Source: Microbacterium sp. MYb66 | Lineage (GTDB): Bacteria > Actinomycetota > Actinomycetes > Actinomycetales > Microbacteriaceae | DNA: 64,000 nt | Direction: 5' to 3' | Assembly (NCBI RefSeq): GCF_002979435.1 | Contig: NZ_PCOV01000001.1 | Location: 434,001 to 498,000 of the forward strand | Part shown: positions 45,511 through 54,784 of the stretch, one piece after another | Position numbering within the stretch: position 1 is the stretch's first letter | How the letters are laid out: the number at the start of each line of letters is the position of its first letter | Translations under genes and position numbers: made by a program | The notes under the pieces: model-generated | Told to the model about the DNA's origin: nothing | What the model saw: the letters and a program-made list of their open reading frames with translations, nothing else | The model's database searches: none

Positions 45511-47046
45511 ATGACCCGTACTGCGTCGATCCCGACGACAGACACGGATGCTCCCCGCGTCGGGGCCCGCGGCTGGGCGGCGCTCGTCGTCCTCATGCTG
45601 CCGGTGCTGCTGGTGTCGGTGGACAACACGGTGCTGAGCTTCGCGCTCCCTGAGATCTCCATCGCGCTCGCGCCCACAGGGGCCGAGCAGCTGTGGATCA
45701 TCGACGTGTATCCTCTCGTGCTCGCCGGACTCCTCGTCACGATGGGCACGCTGGGCGACCGGTTCGGCCGCCGCAAGATGCTGCTGATCGGCGCGACGGG
45801 CTTCGCCGCCGTGTCGGCCCTGGCCGCATTCGCGCCCACTGCCGGGCTGCTCATCGCCGCCCGCGCGCTCCTCGGCTTCTTCGGCGCCATGCTGATGCCG
45901 TCGACCCTCTCGCTCCTGCGCTCGATCTTCCAGAACCGCGACCAGCGCCGGATGGCCATCGCCGTCTGGGCATCGGCGTTCTCCGCCGGCTCCGCGCTCG
46001 GTCCGATCGTGGGAGGCTTCCTCCTCGAGCACTTCGCGTGGGGATCCGTCTTCCTCATCGCGGTCCCCGTCCTGATCCCGCTGCTCGTCGCCGCCCCGCT
46101 GCTGGTTCCCGAGAGCCGTGACCCGAACCCGGGGCGGATCGATCTGATCAGCATCGCGTTGTCGATGGCCACCATGATCCCCGTGGTCTACGCGATCAAG
46201 TCGCTGGCCGTGGACGGCCCCAGCCTGGTCGCCGGCGCGTGGGCGCTGCTCGGCTTCGGAATGGGCTACCTGTTCGTCCGTCGCCAGCTGCGGTCCCGCA
46301 CGCCGATGCTGGACATGGCCCTGTTCAAGCGAGGCTCGTTCTCGGGAGCGATCCTGGTGAACCTGCTCAGCGTCGTGGCGCTCGTCGGCTTCCTGTACTT
46401 CGTGTCGCAGCATCTTCAGCTCGTGCTCGGACTCTCGCCGATGATGGCAGGACTCGCACTCGTGCCCGGCATGCTCGCGATGATCGTCGCGGGCCTGTCG
46501 GTCGTGCCGGTTTCGCGCCGGGTTCCGCCGCACATCGTGATCCCGGTCGGACTCGCGTTCTCGGTGGCCGGATACCTGATCGTGGCCTTCACGACACACG
46601 AGCACGGCGTCCTGCCGCTCGTGGTGGCGTTCGTGGTGCTCGGCATCGGCATCGGAGCAGCGGAGACGATCTCCAACGAACTGATCCTCTCGAGCGCTCC
46701 CGCCGCGAAGGCGGGGGCTGCGAGCGCCGTGTCCGAAACCGCCTACGAACTCGGAGCCGTGCTCGGCACCGCAGTGCTCGGTGGCATCATCACCGCGTTC
46801 TATCGTGGTGCGCTCGTGCTTCCGGAGGGCCTGCCCGCCGATGTCGCGCATGCCGCGGGGGAGACCCTCGCCGGTGCGTACACCGCCGCCCAGCAGCTTC
46901 CGGGCCAGCTCGGGACGGCCCTGTGGGATGCGGCGACCGCCGCGTTCGGCTCCGGCGTCATGGTGACCTCGCTGATCGGTGCAGGACTCGTCGTCGCCGC
47001 AGGCGTCATCGCCGCTGTCACACTGCGCAAAGCCCCCTCGCACTGA
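45511..47046 (+). CDS. MFS multidrug efflux transporter (DHA2, 14-helix type)
   Basis: This 511-residue transporter fits the drug:H+ antiporter-2 family. VVLMLPVLLVSVDNTVLSFALP is the first helix; the text LVTMGTLGDRFGRRKMLLIG is loop 2, and the central region of 14 helices includes MDMALFKRGSFSGAILVNLL-like packing around residue 270. ATG 45511 has GAGAGG nine bases upstream. The TetR partner implies induction by a toxic substrate. Nucleotide-like, quaternary or dye substrates are typical, but none can be named here. Confidence 0.88.
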   Translation: MTRTASIPTTDTDAPRVGARGWAALVVLMLPVLLVSVDNTVLSFALPEISIALAPTGAEQLWIIDVYPLVLAGLLVTMGTLGDRFGRRKMLLIGATGFAAVSALAAFAPTAGLLIAARALLGFFGAMLMPSTLSLLRSIFQNRDQRRMAIAVWASAFSAGSALGPIVGGFLLEHFAWGSVFLIAVPVLIPLLVAAPLLVPESRDPNPGRIDLISIALSMATMIPVVYAIKSLAVDGPSLVAGAWALLGFGMGYLFVRRQLRSRTPMLDMALFKRGSFSGAILVNLLSVVALVGFLYFVSQHLQLVLGLSPMMAGLALVPGMLAMIVAGLSVVPVSRRVPPHIVIPVGLAFSVAGYLIVAFTTHEHGVLPLVVAFVVLGIGIGAAETISNELILSSAPAAKAGAASAVSETAYELGAVLGTAVLGGIITAFYRGALVLPEGLPADVAHAAGETLAGAYTAAQQLPGQLGTALWDAATAAFGSGVMVTSLIGAGLVVAAGVIAAVTLRKAPSH

Positions 47047-47060
47047 CCAGTACGCTGGGA

Positions 47061-47100
47061 GGACCGGCCCGCGCGACTGTCGTCGGGCCTGGGCCGGTCC
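47061..47100 (+). other. Stem-loop ahead of leuB
   Basis: Perfect 10-bp arms GGACCGGCCC and GGGCCGGTCC enclose a 20-base GC-rich loop between the efflux gene and leuB. It starts 15 bases after the MFS stop. It may terminate the efflux transcript; no T-run is present and an attenuator cannot be excluded. Confidence 0.45.
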
Positions 47101-47127
47101 ATCCCCGTGCAGTGCGCAAGGAGTGTC

Positions 47128-48171
47128 ATGTCGCGTGTCGTGAAGCTGGCCGTCATCCCCGGAGACGGCATCGGTCCCGAGGTCATCGCCGAAGCGGAGA
47201 AGGTGCTCGACGCGGTCACCGCTCAGAGCGACGTCGAGTTCGACAAGACCCGCTTCTCTCTCGGCGCCGGCCGCTTCCTGGAGACCGGCGACACCCTCAC
47301 GGATGAGGACCTCGCCGCGATCGCCGCCCAGGACGCGATCCTGCTGGGCGCTGTCGGCGGCACACCGGGAGATGTACGCCTCAAGGACGCGAACATCGAG
47401 CGCGGGCTGCTGCTCAAACTGCGTTTCACACTCGATCACTACGTGAATCTGCGCCCGTCCAAGCTGTTCGCCGGCGCCCCCGGGCCGTTGGCCGCTCCGG
47501 GTGAAGTCGACTTCGTCGTGGTCCGCGAGGGCACCGAGGGACCGTATGTCGGCAACGGCGGCACGATCCGCAAGGGCACCGCGCAGGAGATCGCGAACGA
47601 GACGTCGGTGAACACCGCCTTCGGCGTCGAGCGCGTCGTGCGCTATGCCTTCGAACTCGCCGGACGTCGTCGTAAGAAGCTCACGCTCGTGCACAAGACC
47701 AACGTGCTCGTGCACGCCGGCGCCATCTGGCAGCGGGTCGTGAACGAGGTCTCCGCGGAGCACCCCGAGGTCGCGGTCGACTACCTGCACGTCGATGCGG
47801 CCACCATCTTCCTGGTCACCGACCCCTCGCGCTTCGACGTCATCGTCACCGACAACCTCTTCGGCGACATCCTCACCGATCTCGCAGGCGCGGTCACCGG
47901 TGGCATCGGTCTCGCGGCTTCAGGGAACATCAACCCCGACGGGGCATTCCCCTCGATGTTCGAGCCGGTGCACGGCTCGGCACCCGACATCGCCGGACAG
48001 CAGAAGGCCGATCCGACCGCGGCGATCCTGTCGATCGCGCTGCTTCTCGACCACCTCGGCCTCACGACCGAATCCGCGCGGGTCAGCGCAGCGGTCGAGG
48101 CCGATATCGCCGATCGCAGCGCCGCGCGGACCACGGCGGAGATCGGCTCCGCGATCACTGCACGCCTCTGA
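47128..48171 (+). CDS. leuB: 3-isopropylmalate dehydrogenase
   Basis: LeuB oxidises 3-isopropylmalate to the precursor of leucine using NAD+. The 347-residue protein has [15 protein letters not shown] at the N-terminus, [14 protein letters not shown] (substrate binding) and the family signature [21 protein letters not shown] with [17 protein letters not shown] 47128 follows AAGGAG with seven bases of spacing; the in-frame ATG at 47107 is not preceded by a ribosome site. ilvE follows about 60 bases later, so leucine/valine genes are partly clustered. Confidence 0.96.
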   Translation: MSRVVKLAVIPGDGIGPEVIAEAEKVLDAVTAQSDVEFDKTRFSLGAGRFLETGDTLTDEDLAAIAAQDAILLGAVGGTPGDVRLKDANIERGLLLKLRFTLDHYVNLRPSKLFAGAPGPLAAPGEVDFVVVREGTEGPYVGNGGTIRKGTAQEIANETSVNTAFGVERVVRYAFELAGRRRKKLTLVHKTNVLVHAGAIWQRVVNEVSAEHPEVAVDYLHVDAATIFLVTDPSRFDVIVTDNLFGDILTDLAGAVTGGIGLAASGNINPDGAFPSMFEPVHGSAPDIAGQQKADPTAAILSIALLLDHLGLTTESARVSAAVEADIADRSAARTTAEIGSAITARL

Positions 48172-48231
48172 CTGCAGGCGTAGGCTGAACGGGCGCGATG
48201 ATGCGCCCACCCACGAGGAATGGATGATGAG

Positions 48232-49332
48232 ATGACGACCATCGATGCAGAGGCGACCGTGGCTCCACTGGAGTTCCTCGTCATGAAGAACCTGAACGCC
48301 GTTTCGCCCGACCGTCTCGCCGAGGCGCTGGAGAATCCGGGATTCGGCGTGGTCTTCACCGACCACATGGTCGACATCTGCTGGTCCGCAAAGGGCGGCT
48401 GGCACCGTCCGCGTGTGCAGCCGTACGGTCCGATCCCGCTCGACCCGGCGGCATCCGTCCTGCACTATGCGCAGGAGATCTTCGAGGGGATCAAGGCCTA
48501 CCGTCACGCCGACGGCTCCATCCACACCTTCCGGCCCGACCGCAACGCCGCGCGCCTGCAGGCCAGCGCCCGCCGTCTCGCGCTGCCTGAACTGCCGACC
48601 GAGTACTTCATCCAGTCGCTGCGCGAGCTCATCGCGGTCGACGGTCGCTGGGTGCCGTCCGGCGCCGACCAGAGCCTGTACCTGCGACCCTTCATGTTCG
48701 CCAAGGAGGCGTTCCTCGGCGTGCGCGCCGCGCAGAAGGTCGCCTACTACGTGATCGCCAGCCCCGCGGGCGCCTACTTCTCCGGCGGCGTGAAGCCGGT
48801 GCGGATCTGGCTCTCCGAGGAGTACGCGCGCGCAGGCAAGGGCGGCACGGGCAAGGCGAAGACCGGCGGCAACTACGCATCGAGCCTGCTCGCTCAGAGC
48901 GAGGCCAGCGCAAAGGGCTGCGATCAGGTCGTGTTCCTGAACGAGCAGCGCAACGTCGAGGAGCTCGGCGGCATGAACGTCGTCTTCGTGTTCAAGGACG
49001 GCCGCGTCGTCACACCGGAGTCGGACAGCATCCTCGAGGGGATCACGCGAGACTCGCTCCTCCAGCTCGCCGAGGACCGCGGGTACACGGTCGAGAAGCG
49101 TCCGATCTCGATCGACGAGTGGCGCGACGGCGTGGCCTCCGGCGACATCGTCGAGGTGTTCGCCTGCGGCACCGCGGCTGTGGTCACCCCGATCGGCGCG
49201 CTGGTCGGCGACGGCTTCGATGAGCCGCAGCCCCTGGGTGAACTGGCCCTCTCGCTGCGCGAAGAGCTGACGGACATCCAGTACGGTCGCCGCGACGACA
49301 AGCACGGCTGGCTCCTGCGCCTCGACGCCTGA
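48232..49332 (+). CDS. ilvE: Branched-chain amino acid aminotransferase
   Basis: IlvE makes valine, leucine and isoleucine from their keto acids. The 366-residue class IV PLP enzyme has the long actinobacterial form: [28 protein letters not shown], and the PLP-lysine region [16 protein letters not shown], with [12 protein letters not shown] near residue 245. The ATG at 48232 is preferred; an ATG at 48220 would leave almost no ribosome-site spacing after GAGGA. It is followed within 30 bases by the FAH-fold gene on the same strand. Confidence 0.94.
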   Translation: MTTIDAEATVAPLEFLVMKNLNAVSPDRLAEALENPGFGVVFTDHMVDICWSAKGGWHRPRVQPYGPIPLDPAASVLHYAQEIFEGIKAYRHADGSIHTFRPDRNAARLQASARRLALPELPTEYFIQSLRELIAVDGRWVPSGADQSLYLRPFMFAKEAFLGVRAAQKVAYYVIASPAGAYFSGGVKPVRIWLSEEYARAGKGGTGKAKTGGNYASSLLAQSEASAKGCDQVVFLNEQRNVEELGGMNVVFVFKDGRVVTPESDSILEGITRDSLLQLAEDRGYTVEKRPISIDEWRDGVASGDIVEVFACGTAAVVTPIGALVGDGFDEPQPLGELALSLREELTDIQYGRRDDKHGWLLRLDA

Positions 49333-49361
49333 CAGCAGGCCTGCTCGGTAGGCTGGATCCC

Positions 49362-50138
49362 ATGAAGATCGCCCGGTTCAGCCACGACGAAGCCATCATG
49401 TTCGGGATCATCGACGAGCGCGAGCTCGTGGTCCTCGCCGGAGACCCGATGTTCACCGGGTACGAGACCACGGGCGCGCGCGTTCCCCTCGCGGACGCGG
49501 CGCTGCTCGCTCCGGTCATCCCGCGGTCCAAGGTCGTCTGCGTCGGCAAGAACTACCACGATCACGCAGCAGAGATGGGGGGAGTGGCTCCGGAGGAGCC
49601 GCTGCTGTTCCTCAAGCCCAACACCTCGGTGATCGGGCCCGACGACACGATCGTGCGTCCGACGCTGTCCGAGCGGACCGAGTACGAAGGCGAGCTCGTC
49701 GTCGTGATCGGGAAGATCGCGAAGAACGTGAAAGCGGAGAACGCGCTCGATTACGTACTCGGGTACACGATCGGGAACGACGTCACCGCGCGTGACCTCC
49801 AGCGCAAGGACGGACAGTGGTCGCGGGCGAAGGGCTTCGACACTTTCTGCCCGCTCGGCCCGGTGATCGAGACCGACTTCGACCCCGCAGACGCCACGAT
49901 CGAGACCCGCGTCAACGGCGAGGTCCGCCAGCATGCTCCGCTCACCGACATGATCCACTCGGTGCCGGCGATCATCGAGTACGCCTCGGCGGTGTTCACC
50001 CTCCTCCCCGGCGATGTCATCATGACGGGCACCCCGGCAGGCGTCGGCACGTTCGTGGCCGGAGACGTGGTGGAGGTCGAGATCTCGGGGCTGGGCATCC
50101 TGCGCAACACCGTGCGCGACGCCGTACCCTCGTCATGA
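49362..50138 (+). CDS. Fumarylacetoacetate hydrolase (FAH) family protein
   Basis: This 258-residue FAH-fold enzyme carries CVGKNYHDHAAEMGG, the metal-binding E-x-E pair in TEYEGELVVVIG, GYTIGNDVTARDLQ and FDTFCPLGPVI. These are shared by acylpyruvate hydrolases, 2-keto-4-pentenoate hydratases and oxaloacetate decarboxylases, so the substrate is not decided. A housekeeping role such as acylpyruvase or oxaloacetate decarboxylase is plausible. It is co-directional with ilvE and its last four bases overlap the start of the MFS gene (ATGA). Confidence 0.87.
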   Translation: MKIARFSHDEAIMFGIIDERELVVLAGDPMFTGYETTGARVPLADAALLAPVIPRSKVVCVGKNYHDHAAEMGGVAPEEPLLFLKPNTSVIGPDDTIVRPTLSERTEYEGELVVVIGKIAKNVKAENALDYVLGYTIGNDVTARDLQRKDGQWSRAKGFDTFCPLGPVIETDFDPADATIETRVNGEVRQHAPLTDMIHSVPAIIEYASAVFTLLPGDVIMTGTPAGVGTFVAGDVVEVEISGLGILRNTVRDAVPSS

Positions 50139-51391
50139 CCGCCGTCGCCCTCACGGCGGCACAGCAGACGGCCGTCCAGCGGCGCACCGTGCTGGTGCTG
50201 TCGCTCGGGCAGGTGCTGGGCGGCATCGCCTTCGGTGCGACGGTCTCGCTCGGAGCGCTCCTGGCGGCCGACATCTCGGGAAGCGACGCGCTGTCCGGAC
50301 TCGCGACGGCATCCGTCACGCTGGGCGCGGCCGTGTGTGCGATCCCGCTCGCCCGACTGGCCGCCCGTGTCGGTCGCCGTCGTGCTCTCACCCTGGGGAA
50401 CCTGTTCGCGCTCGTCGGCATCGCCGTCGTCATCCTCGCCGCGTCGCTTCGCGTCTTCCCGCTGCTGCTCGCCGGGATCCTGATGATCGGCGCGGGCAAC
50501 GCCGGAAACCTCCAGTCGCGCTTCGCCGCCACAGATCTGGCCGCTCCTCGACATCGGGGTCGTGACCTCTCGATCGTCGTCTGGTCCACGACCATCGGAG
50601 GTGTCGCCGGCCCGCTGCTCCTCGGTCCGGGGGAGATCGTCGGGCACGCGGTCGGGATGCCTCCGCAGACCGGCTCGTACCTGTTCTCGTTCGTCGCGCA
50701 GTGTGCTGCTCTCGTGCTCTACATCGTGGCGCTGCGCCCGGATCCGCTGCTGGCTGCCCAGCGGCTGGCGAAGGCCGCTGCCGCCGCGACCGGCCACAGT
50801 GCCGCGGACCGACCGCGCGTGGCGCGTTATGCGATCTTCGCGGTCGCCGGCTCGCACGTGGTGATGGCGTCGGTCATGGCGATGACGCCGGTGCATCTTT
50901 CGCACATGGCGCACGGCGCCCACGGGATGGAGGCGACGCCGGCCGACGTCTCCGCGCTCGTCGGGATCACGATCGCCCTGCATGTCGGTGGCATGTACGC
51001 GCTGTCGCCTGTCTTCGGTGTGCTTGCCGACCGCTGGGGCCGACTCCGCGTCGTCCTGCTCGGGCAGGTGCTCCTTGCGGGCGCGCTGGCGTTCGCGGTC
51101 TTCACGGGCATCGAGGCATGGGGAGTCATGGTCGCACTCATCCTGCTCGGCCTGGGGTGGAGCGCCGCCACCGTGGCCGGAGCCGCCCTCCTCACCGAGG
51201 CATCCGCGCCCGAGTTGCGCACGCGGCGGCAGGGGCGCAGCGACTCGCTGATGAGTCTGTCGGCCGCAGCAGGCGCGGTTCTGGCGGGTGTCGTGCTGTC
51301 GAACTTCCAGTACGCGGGACTCGGCATCGCGGCGTTCATCCTCGTAGCGCTGATCGTCGCGCTGTCGCCGCTGGCGCGCGGCGCTCGATGA
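50135..51391 (+). CDS. MFS transporter
   Basis: This 418-residue transporter has about 12 helices. VLSLGQVLGGIAFGATVSLG is helix 1, and LAARVGRRRALTLGNLFALVG is the signature loop between helices 2 and 3. A His-rich stretch (HLSHMAHGAHGME) lies in the loop near residue 265. The start overlaps the FAH-family gene by four bases and the stop overlaps the methyltransferase start by four bases. The three genes form one translationally coupled unit. The substrate is unknown. Confidence 0.84.
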   Translation: MTAVALTAAQQTAVQRRTVLVLSLGQVLGGIAFGATVSLGALLAADISGSDALSGLATASVTLGAAVCAIPLARLAARVGRRRALTLGNLFALVGIAVVILAASLRVFPLLLAGILMIGAGNAGNLQSRFAATDLAAPRHRGRDLSIVVWSTTIGGVAGPLLLGPGEIVGHAVGMPPQTGSYLFSFVAQCAALVLYIVALRPDPLLAAQRLAKAAAAATGHSAADRPRVARYAIFAVAGSHVVMASVMAMTPVHLSHMAHGAHGMEATPADVSALVGITIALHVGGMYALSPVFGVLADRWGRLRVVLLGQVLLAGALAFAVFTGIEAWGVMVALILLGLGWSAATVAGAALLTEASAPELRTRRQGRSDSLMSLSAAAGAVLAGVVLSNFQYAGLGIAAFILVALIVALSPLARGAR

Positions 51392-52152
51392 AGGACTGGA
51401 CGGGCGTCGGTGAGGCGTACTCCCTCTCCTACGCCGCCCTCTGCGCCGGAACCTTCCCACTCATGAGCGAGGCGCTGGGCGCCGGTCGAGGACGAACTCT
51501 GCTCGACGTCGGGTCGGGCGACGGCACTCTCGCCGCCGCGTGGTCGGAGTCGGGGTGGGCGGTCACGGCCTGTGAGCCGGAGGAGAGCATGCGGACGGTG
51601 TCGGCGGCGAGGCACCCGGCGATCCATGTCGTCGACGAGGCGCTCCCTGACCTCTCCTTCGCCGACGGCTCGTTCGACGCGGTCACCGCGAACTTCGTGC
51701 TGAACCATGTACCCTCGCCCCGCGCCTCTGCTGCCGAGTTGCGTCGGGTCGCCAGGGAGACCGTCGTCGCGACGACCTGGACCCGCTCGCCCTCGTGGCT
51801 GTGGGCCGAGGTCACCCGTCGCGCCCTGGTCGAGCCGCTCACCGGTCGGCTGCTCCCGGAGAGCGAGGACTTCGAGCGGACTGCCGACGGCTTCGAGCGG
51901 ATGCTGCGCGACGCCGGCTTCGCGCGGGTCGCGGTGGTTGAGCACACCTGGATCTGGGAGGCGGATCCGGTGGTCCTGTGGATGTCCGTCGAAGGTGGGG
52001 TCGCGGGCGCCGGAGCGCTCTACGCGGCGCTCGGGCCGGACGAACGGCGGAGCTTCCGTCGGGCGTTCGACGAGGTCGTGAACGATCGACTCGTCGATCG
52101 GATGCTCCCCTTGGAGCACCGTGCCGTCGTCGCCGTCTGCGCGCCGGTCTGA
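51388..52152 (+). CDS. Class I SAM-dependent methyltransferase
   Basis: The 254-residue protein has motif I LLDVGSGDGTLAAAW near residue 39 and the acidic motif II ACEPEESM, with SFDAVTANFVLNHVPSP as motif IV/post-I of small-molecule methyltransferases of the UbiE-like group. The target cannot be named. It overlaps the upstream MFS gene by four bases, and gltX starts 53 bases later. Translational coupling with a transporter hints at modification of the substrate that is exported, but this is inference. Confidence 0.83.
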   Translation: MKDWTGVGEAYSLSYAALCAGTFPLMSEALGAGRGRTLLDVGSGDGTLAAAWSESGWAVTACEPEESMRTVSAARHPAIHVVDEALPDLSFADGSFDAVTANFVLNHVPSPRASAAELRRVARETVVATTWTRSPSWLWAEVTRRALVEPLTGRLLPESEDFERTADGFERMLRDAGFARVAVVEHTWIWEADPVVLWMSVEGGVAGAGALYAALGPDERRSFRRAFDEVVNDRLVDRMLPLEHRAVVAVCAPV

Positions 52153-52205
52153 GCGGACCCGGTCGGCGGCGCCGGCGAACGCGCTCCCCGTAGAATCAAA
52201 GGGCT

Positions 52206-53711
52206 ATGGCTACTCCTCACCCCCTCACCACGACTGTCAGTGGTGCCGACGTCCGCGTCCGCTTCTGTCCCTCACCGACCGGGCTGCCGCATGTCGGCAT
52301 GGTCCGCACCGCGCTCTACAACTGGGCGTATGCGCGTCACAACGGCGGCAAGATGGTGTTCCGCATCGAGGACACCGACGCCGCCCGTGACAGCGAGGAG
52401 AGCTTCCGGCAGCTCGTCGACGCGCTCACCTGGCTCAAGATCGACTGGGATGAGGGCGTCGAGGTCGGCGGCCCGCACGCGCCCTACCGTCAGTCCGAGC
52501 GTCATGACATCTATCGAGGAGTCATCGACAAGCTCGTCGCCTCAGGCGCACTCTACGAGAGCTACTCGACGGCCGAGGAGATCGACGCCCGCAACGAGGC
52601 CAACGGCCGTGCGAAGCAGCTCGGGTACGACAACTTCGACCGCGACCTGACCGATGAGCAGAAGGCCGCTTTCCGCGCCGAGGGCCGTCAGCCCGCCCTG
52701 CGTCTGCGGGTCCCGGACGAGGACGTCACTTACGTCGACCTCATCCGCGGCGAGGTGACGTTCCCGGCCGGCTCGTTCCCGGACTTCGTGGTCGTGCGAC
52801 CGAACGGCGTGCCGCTCTACACGTTCGTCAACCCGGTCGACGATGCACTCATGGGCATCACCCACGTGCTGCGCGGGGAAGACCTCATGCCGTCGACGGC
52901 GCGCCAGCTGGCGCTGTACGCCGCGCTCATCGATGCGGGCGTCACGACGTTCGTGCCGCGCTTCGCGCACATGCCGCTCGTGCTGGGGGAGACCGGGAAC
53001 AAGAAGCTCTCGAAGCGCGACCCGCAGGCGGATCTGTTCCTGCACCGCGATCGCGGCTTCATCCCGGAAGGACTGCTGAACTATCTGGCACTCCTCGGCT
53101 GGTCGATCGGACCCGACCGCGACGTCTTCTCGCTCGACGAGTTCACCGCCGCGTTCGACATCGAGAACGTCAACCCGAATCCCGCCCGCTTCGACCAGAA
53201 GAAGGCGGAATCGATCAACGGCGACCACATCCGGATGCTGGGGGAGAGGGACTTCGCCGAGCGGACGATCCCGTACCTCGCCGCAGCCGGGCTCTTCGAC
53301 GAGCCGACGCATGAGCAGCTGGTGATGGCGTTCCGCGTGGCACCACTCGTTCAGGAGCGCGTCCAGCTGCTGGGCGAGGTCCCGGGCATGGTCGGCTTCC
53401 TGTTCACCGACGAGGTCTCCTACGCGGAGGATGCGCTCAAGGGCCTGCCGGCGAACGCCGCTGCGGTGCTCGACGCGTGCATCGTCGCTCTCGAGCCGGT
53501 GTCCGACTTCACGCCGGAGAAGATCCAGGAGGCTCTGGCGGCAGAACTGGTCGAGAAGCTCGAGCTCAAGCCGCGCATCGCCTACGGGCCGCCGCGTGTC
53601 GCCATCACGGGACGCCGGATCTCGCCGCCGCTGTTCGAGTCGATGGAACTGCTGGGCAAGGAGGAGTCGCTGCGCCGTCTGCGCTCCCTCTCCGCATTCC
53701 TCGCGAACTGA
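52206..53711 (+). CDS. gltX: Glutamyl-tRNA synthetase
   Basis: GltX charges tRNA-Glu and, where GatCAB is used, tRNA-Gln. The 501-residue class I synthetase has the HIGH-equivalent in [21 protein letters not shown] (HVGM form), [12 protein letters not shown] and the KLSKR loop [10 protein letters not shown] near residue 263. The C-terminal domain is the discriminating type typical of bacteria. ATG 52206 is used. tRNA-Gln lies 100 bases downstream, but the amino-acid specificity of GltX cannot be judged from this context alone. Confidence 0.96.
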   Translation: MATPHPLTTTVSGADVRVRFCPSPTGLPHVGMVRTALYNWAYARHNGGKMVFRIEDTDAARDSEESFRQLVDALTWLKIDWDEGVEVGGPHAPYRQSERHDIYRGVIDKLVASGALYESYSTAEEIDARNEANGRAKQLGYDNFDRDLTDEQKAAFRAEGRQPALRLRVPDEDVTYVDLIRGEVTFPAGSFPDFVVVRPNGVPLYTFVNPVDDALMGITHVLRGEDLMPSTARQLALYAALIDAGVTTFVPRFAHMPLVLGETGNKKLSKRDPQADLFLHRDRGFIPEGLLNYLALLGWSIGPDRDVFSLDEFTAAFDIENVNPNPARFDQKKAESINGDHIRMLGERDFAERTIPYLAAAGLFDEPTHEQLVMAFRVAPLVQERVQLLGEVPGMVGFLFTDEVSYAEDALKGLPANAAAVLDACIVALEPVSDFTPEKIQEALAAELVEKLELKPRIAYGPPRVAITGRRISPPLFESMELLGKEESLRRLRSLSAFLAN

Positions 53712-53722
53712 GCGGCGACGCG

Positions 53723-53772
53723 CCCGAGCGGCGGCACACGCCGGTGGTTTTGGCGTTCGGCCGCCGCTCGGG
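53723..53772 (+). terminator. Inverted repeat after gltX
   Basis: CCCGAGCGGCGG and CCGCCGCTCGGG are perfect 12-bp arms around a 26-base spacer. It starts 12 bases after the gltX stop and overlaps the tRNA-Gln promoter. No T-run follows, so terminator activity is only likely. Confidence 0.5.
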
Positions 53773-53778
53773 TAAGCT
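53750..53778 (+). promoter_or_regulatory. Promoter of tRNA-Gln
   Basis: TTGGCG (53750-53755) and TAAGCT (53773-53778) are separated by exactly 17 bases. Transcription would begin near 53785, about 25 bases before the mature tRNA. The -10 has the TA...T core. Good spacing and position support the call. Confidence 0.5.
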
Positions 53779-53810
53779 TGACTCTCGGTGCGAGGCTCCG
53801 GTTTCGCCCT

Positions 53811-53882
53811 TGGGGTATGGTGTAATTGGCAACACGGCGGTTTCTGGTTCCGTTGTTCTTGGTTCGAGTCCAGGTACCCCAG
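53811..53882 (+). tRNA. tRNA-Gln (anticodon CTG)
   Basis: A 72-nt cloverleaf with acceptor stem TGGGGTA/TACCCCA, D arm GTGTAATTGGCAACAC and anticodon loop TTCTGGT (anticodon CTG, positions 34-36). The T-arm is GGTTCGAGTCC. The unusual U1-A72 first pair is normal for bacterial tRNA-Gln. CCA is not encoded. One mismatch (T-T) occurs next to the anticodon loop, also seen in relatives. Confidence 0.95.
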
Positions 53883-53885
53883 CAA

Positions 53886-53918
53886 GACGAAAACCCCCGC
53901 TCAGGCGGGGGTTTCGTC
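53886..53918 (+). terminator. Terminator after tRNA-Gln
   Basis: GACGAAAACCCCCGC and GCGGGGGTTTCGTC form a nearly perfect stem with a tiny loop (TCAG) and T-rich flank. It starts four bases after the tRNA 3' end and also faces the 3' end of the opposite gene. Confidence 0.85.
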
Positions 53919-53949
53919 GTTTCCAGGGGGAAGAGCCCGCTCTCCCGAC

Positions 53950-54774
53950 TTACTCGCACTCGCCGAGGAAGCCGAGGTAGCAGACCGCCTCGTGCGTCAC
54001 TGCGGGTTCGTAGTCTTCATTCGAGACCTCGCGGGTCGCCATCTCGGGAGTCCTGGTCAGATGACCGAAATCACCGAGCGACGCGACGACCGAGCCCTCG
54101 CTGTCCGCCGCGATCATGCGATCGATCTCGGTCCGATGCTGGGCGCACAGCGTCACCGCGGCGGGCACGAGCTCGACGTCCGCGCAGCCGGCCGCGTACT
54201 GGGCCTCCATCGCGGCGATGCAGTCGGTCCAGTCCTGGTCGACGTAGCAGGGGCTCACGCCGTCGTCCGCCACGAGATACAGTCCTGTCTCGTACTCCTC
54301 GCTGTGGAACGTCTCCGGCTTCTCGGGCACGTCCACCTTCGTCCAGTGCCGGGCGGTGCTGAAAGCGAAGACCACGACGATGATCGCGATCAGCAGGAGT
54401 GCTCCGACGATCGACAACGCCACCCAGAGCCCGACCCGGCTCTTCTTCCCGTCGCCGTCAGTGGCGCCGGACGCAGAGGCCGTCGGCATTCCACCGTATG
54501 CGGGGGAAGCGCCGACGAAGGTGCCCGTCTGTGCGAAGTCGTGCCCTCCGAAGGCGACGGTCTCGGCGGTCACTCCCGCAGCGGTTGCGGCGGTGGCGGC
54601 GGCGCCCGGCGTGGCCTGCTGGCTGATCGTGACCCAGTAGTCGTACCAGGTCCGACTCGCCTGCGGGTCGGCGTGCACCTGCTGCGCCTCGGCATCCGAA
54701 AGCTGGATGCCCAGCTCCTGCCGGGAATCGGCGTGCAGCAGCGACGAACGGAACTCTTCGAATGACAGGGCCAT
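53950..54774 (-). CDS. Membrane-anchored protein of unknown function
   Basis: The 274-residue protein has a helical N-terminal domain (LSFEEFRSSLLHADSRQE, residues 3-20), an Ala/Thr/Gly-rich linker, one membrane helix (LWVALSIVGALLLIAIIVV, about residues 115-133) and a C-terminal domain with five Cys (PCYVDQ, DCIAAM, GCADVE, LCAQHR, VCYLGF) that would face outside. There is no catalytic motif. Its ATG at 54774 is used; an ATG at 54795 would add seven residues. Only 11 bases separate it from a divergent MFS remnant, leaving little promoter space. Confidence 0.7.
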   Translation of the reverse strand: MALSFEEFRSSLLHADSRQELGIQLSDAEAQQVHADPQASRTWYDYWVTISQQATPGAAATAATAAGVTAETVAFGGHDFAQTGTFVGASPAYGGMPTASASGATDGDGKKSRVGLWVALSIVGALLLIAIIVVVFAFSTARHWTKVDVPEKPETFHSEEYETGLYLVADDGVSPCYVDQDWTDCIAAMEAQYAAGCADVELVPAAVTLCAQHRTEIDRMIAADSEGSVVASLGDFGHLTRTPEMATREVSNEDYEPAVTHEAVCYLGFLGECE

Positions 54775-54784
54775 GCTCGCGATG

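Noticed and set aside
47061..47100. Leucine attenuator before leuB
   Set aside because: No leader peptide with Leu codons and no T-run were found; only a hairpin is supported.
45487..47790. 767-residue antisense frame over the MFS gene and leuB
   Set aside because: It is a shadow of two well-supported genes, with low-complexity His/Arg/Glu sequence.
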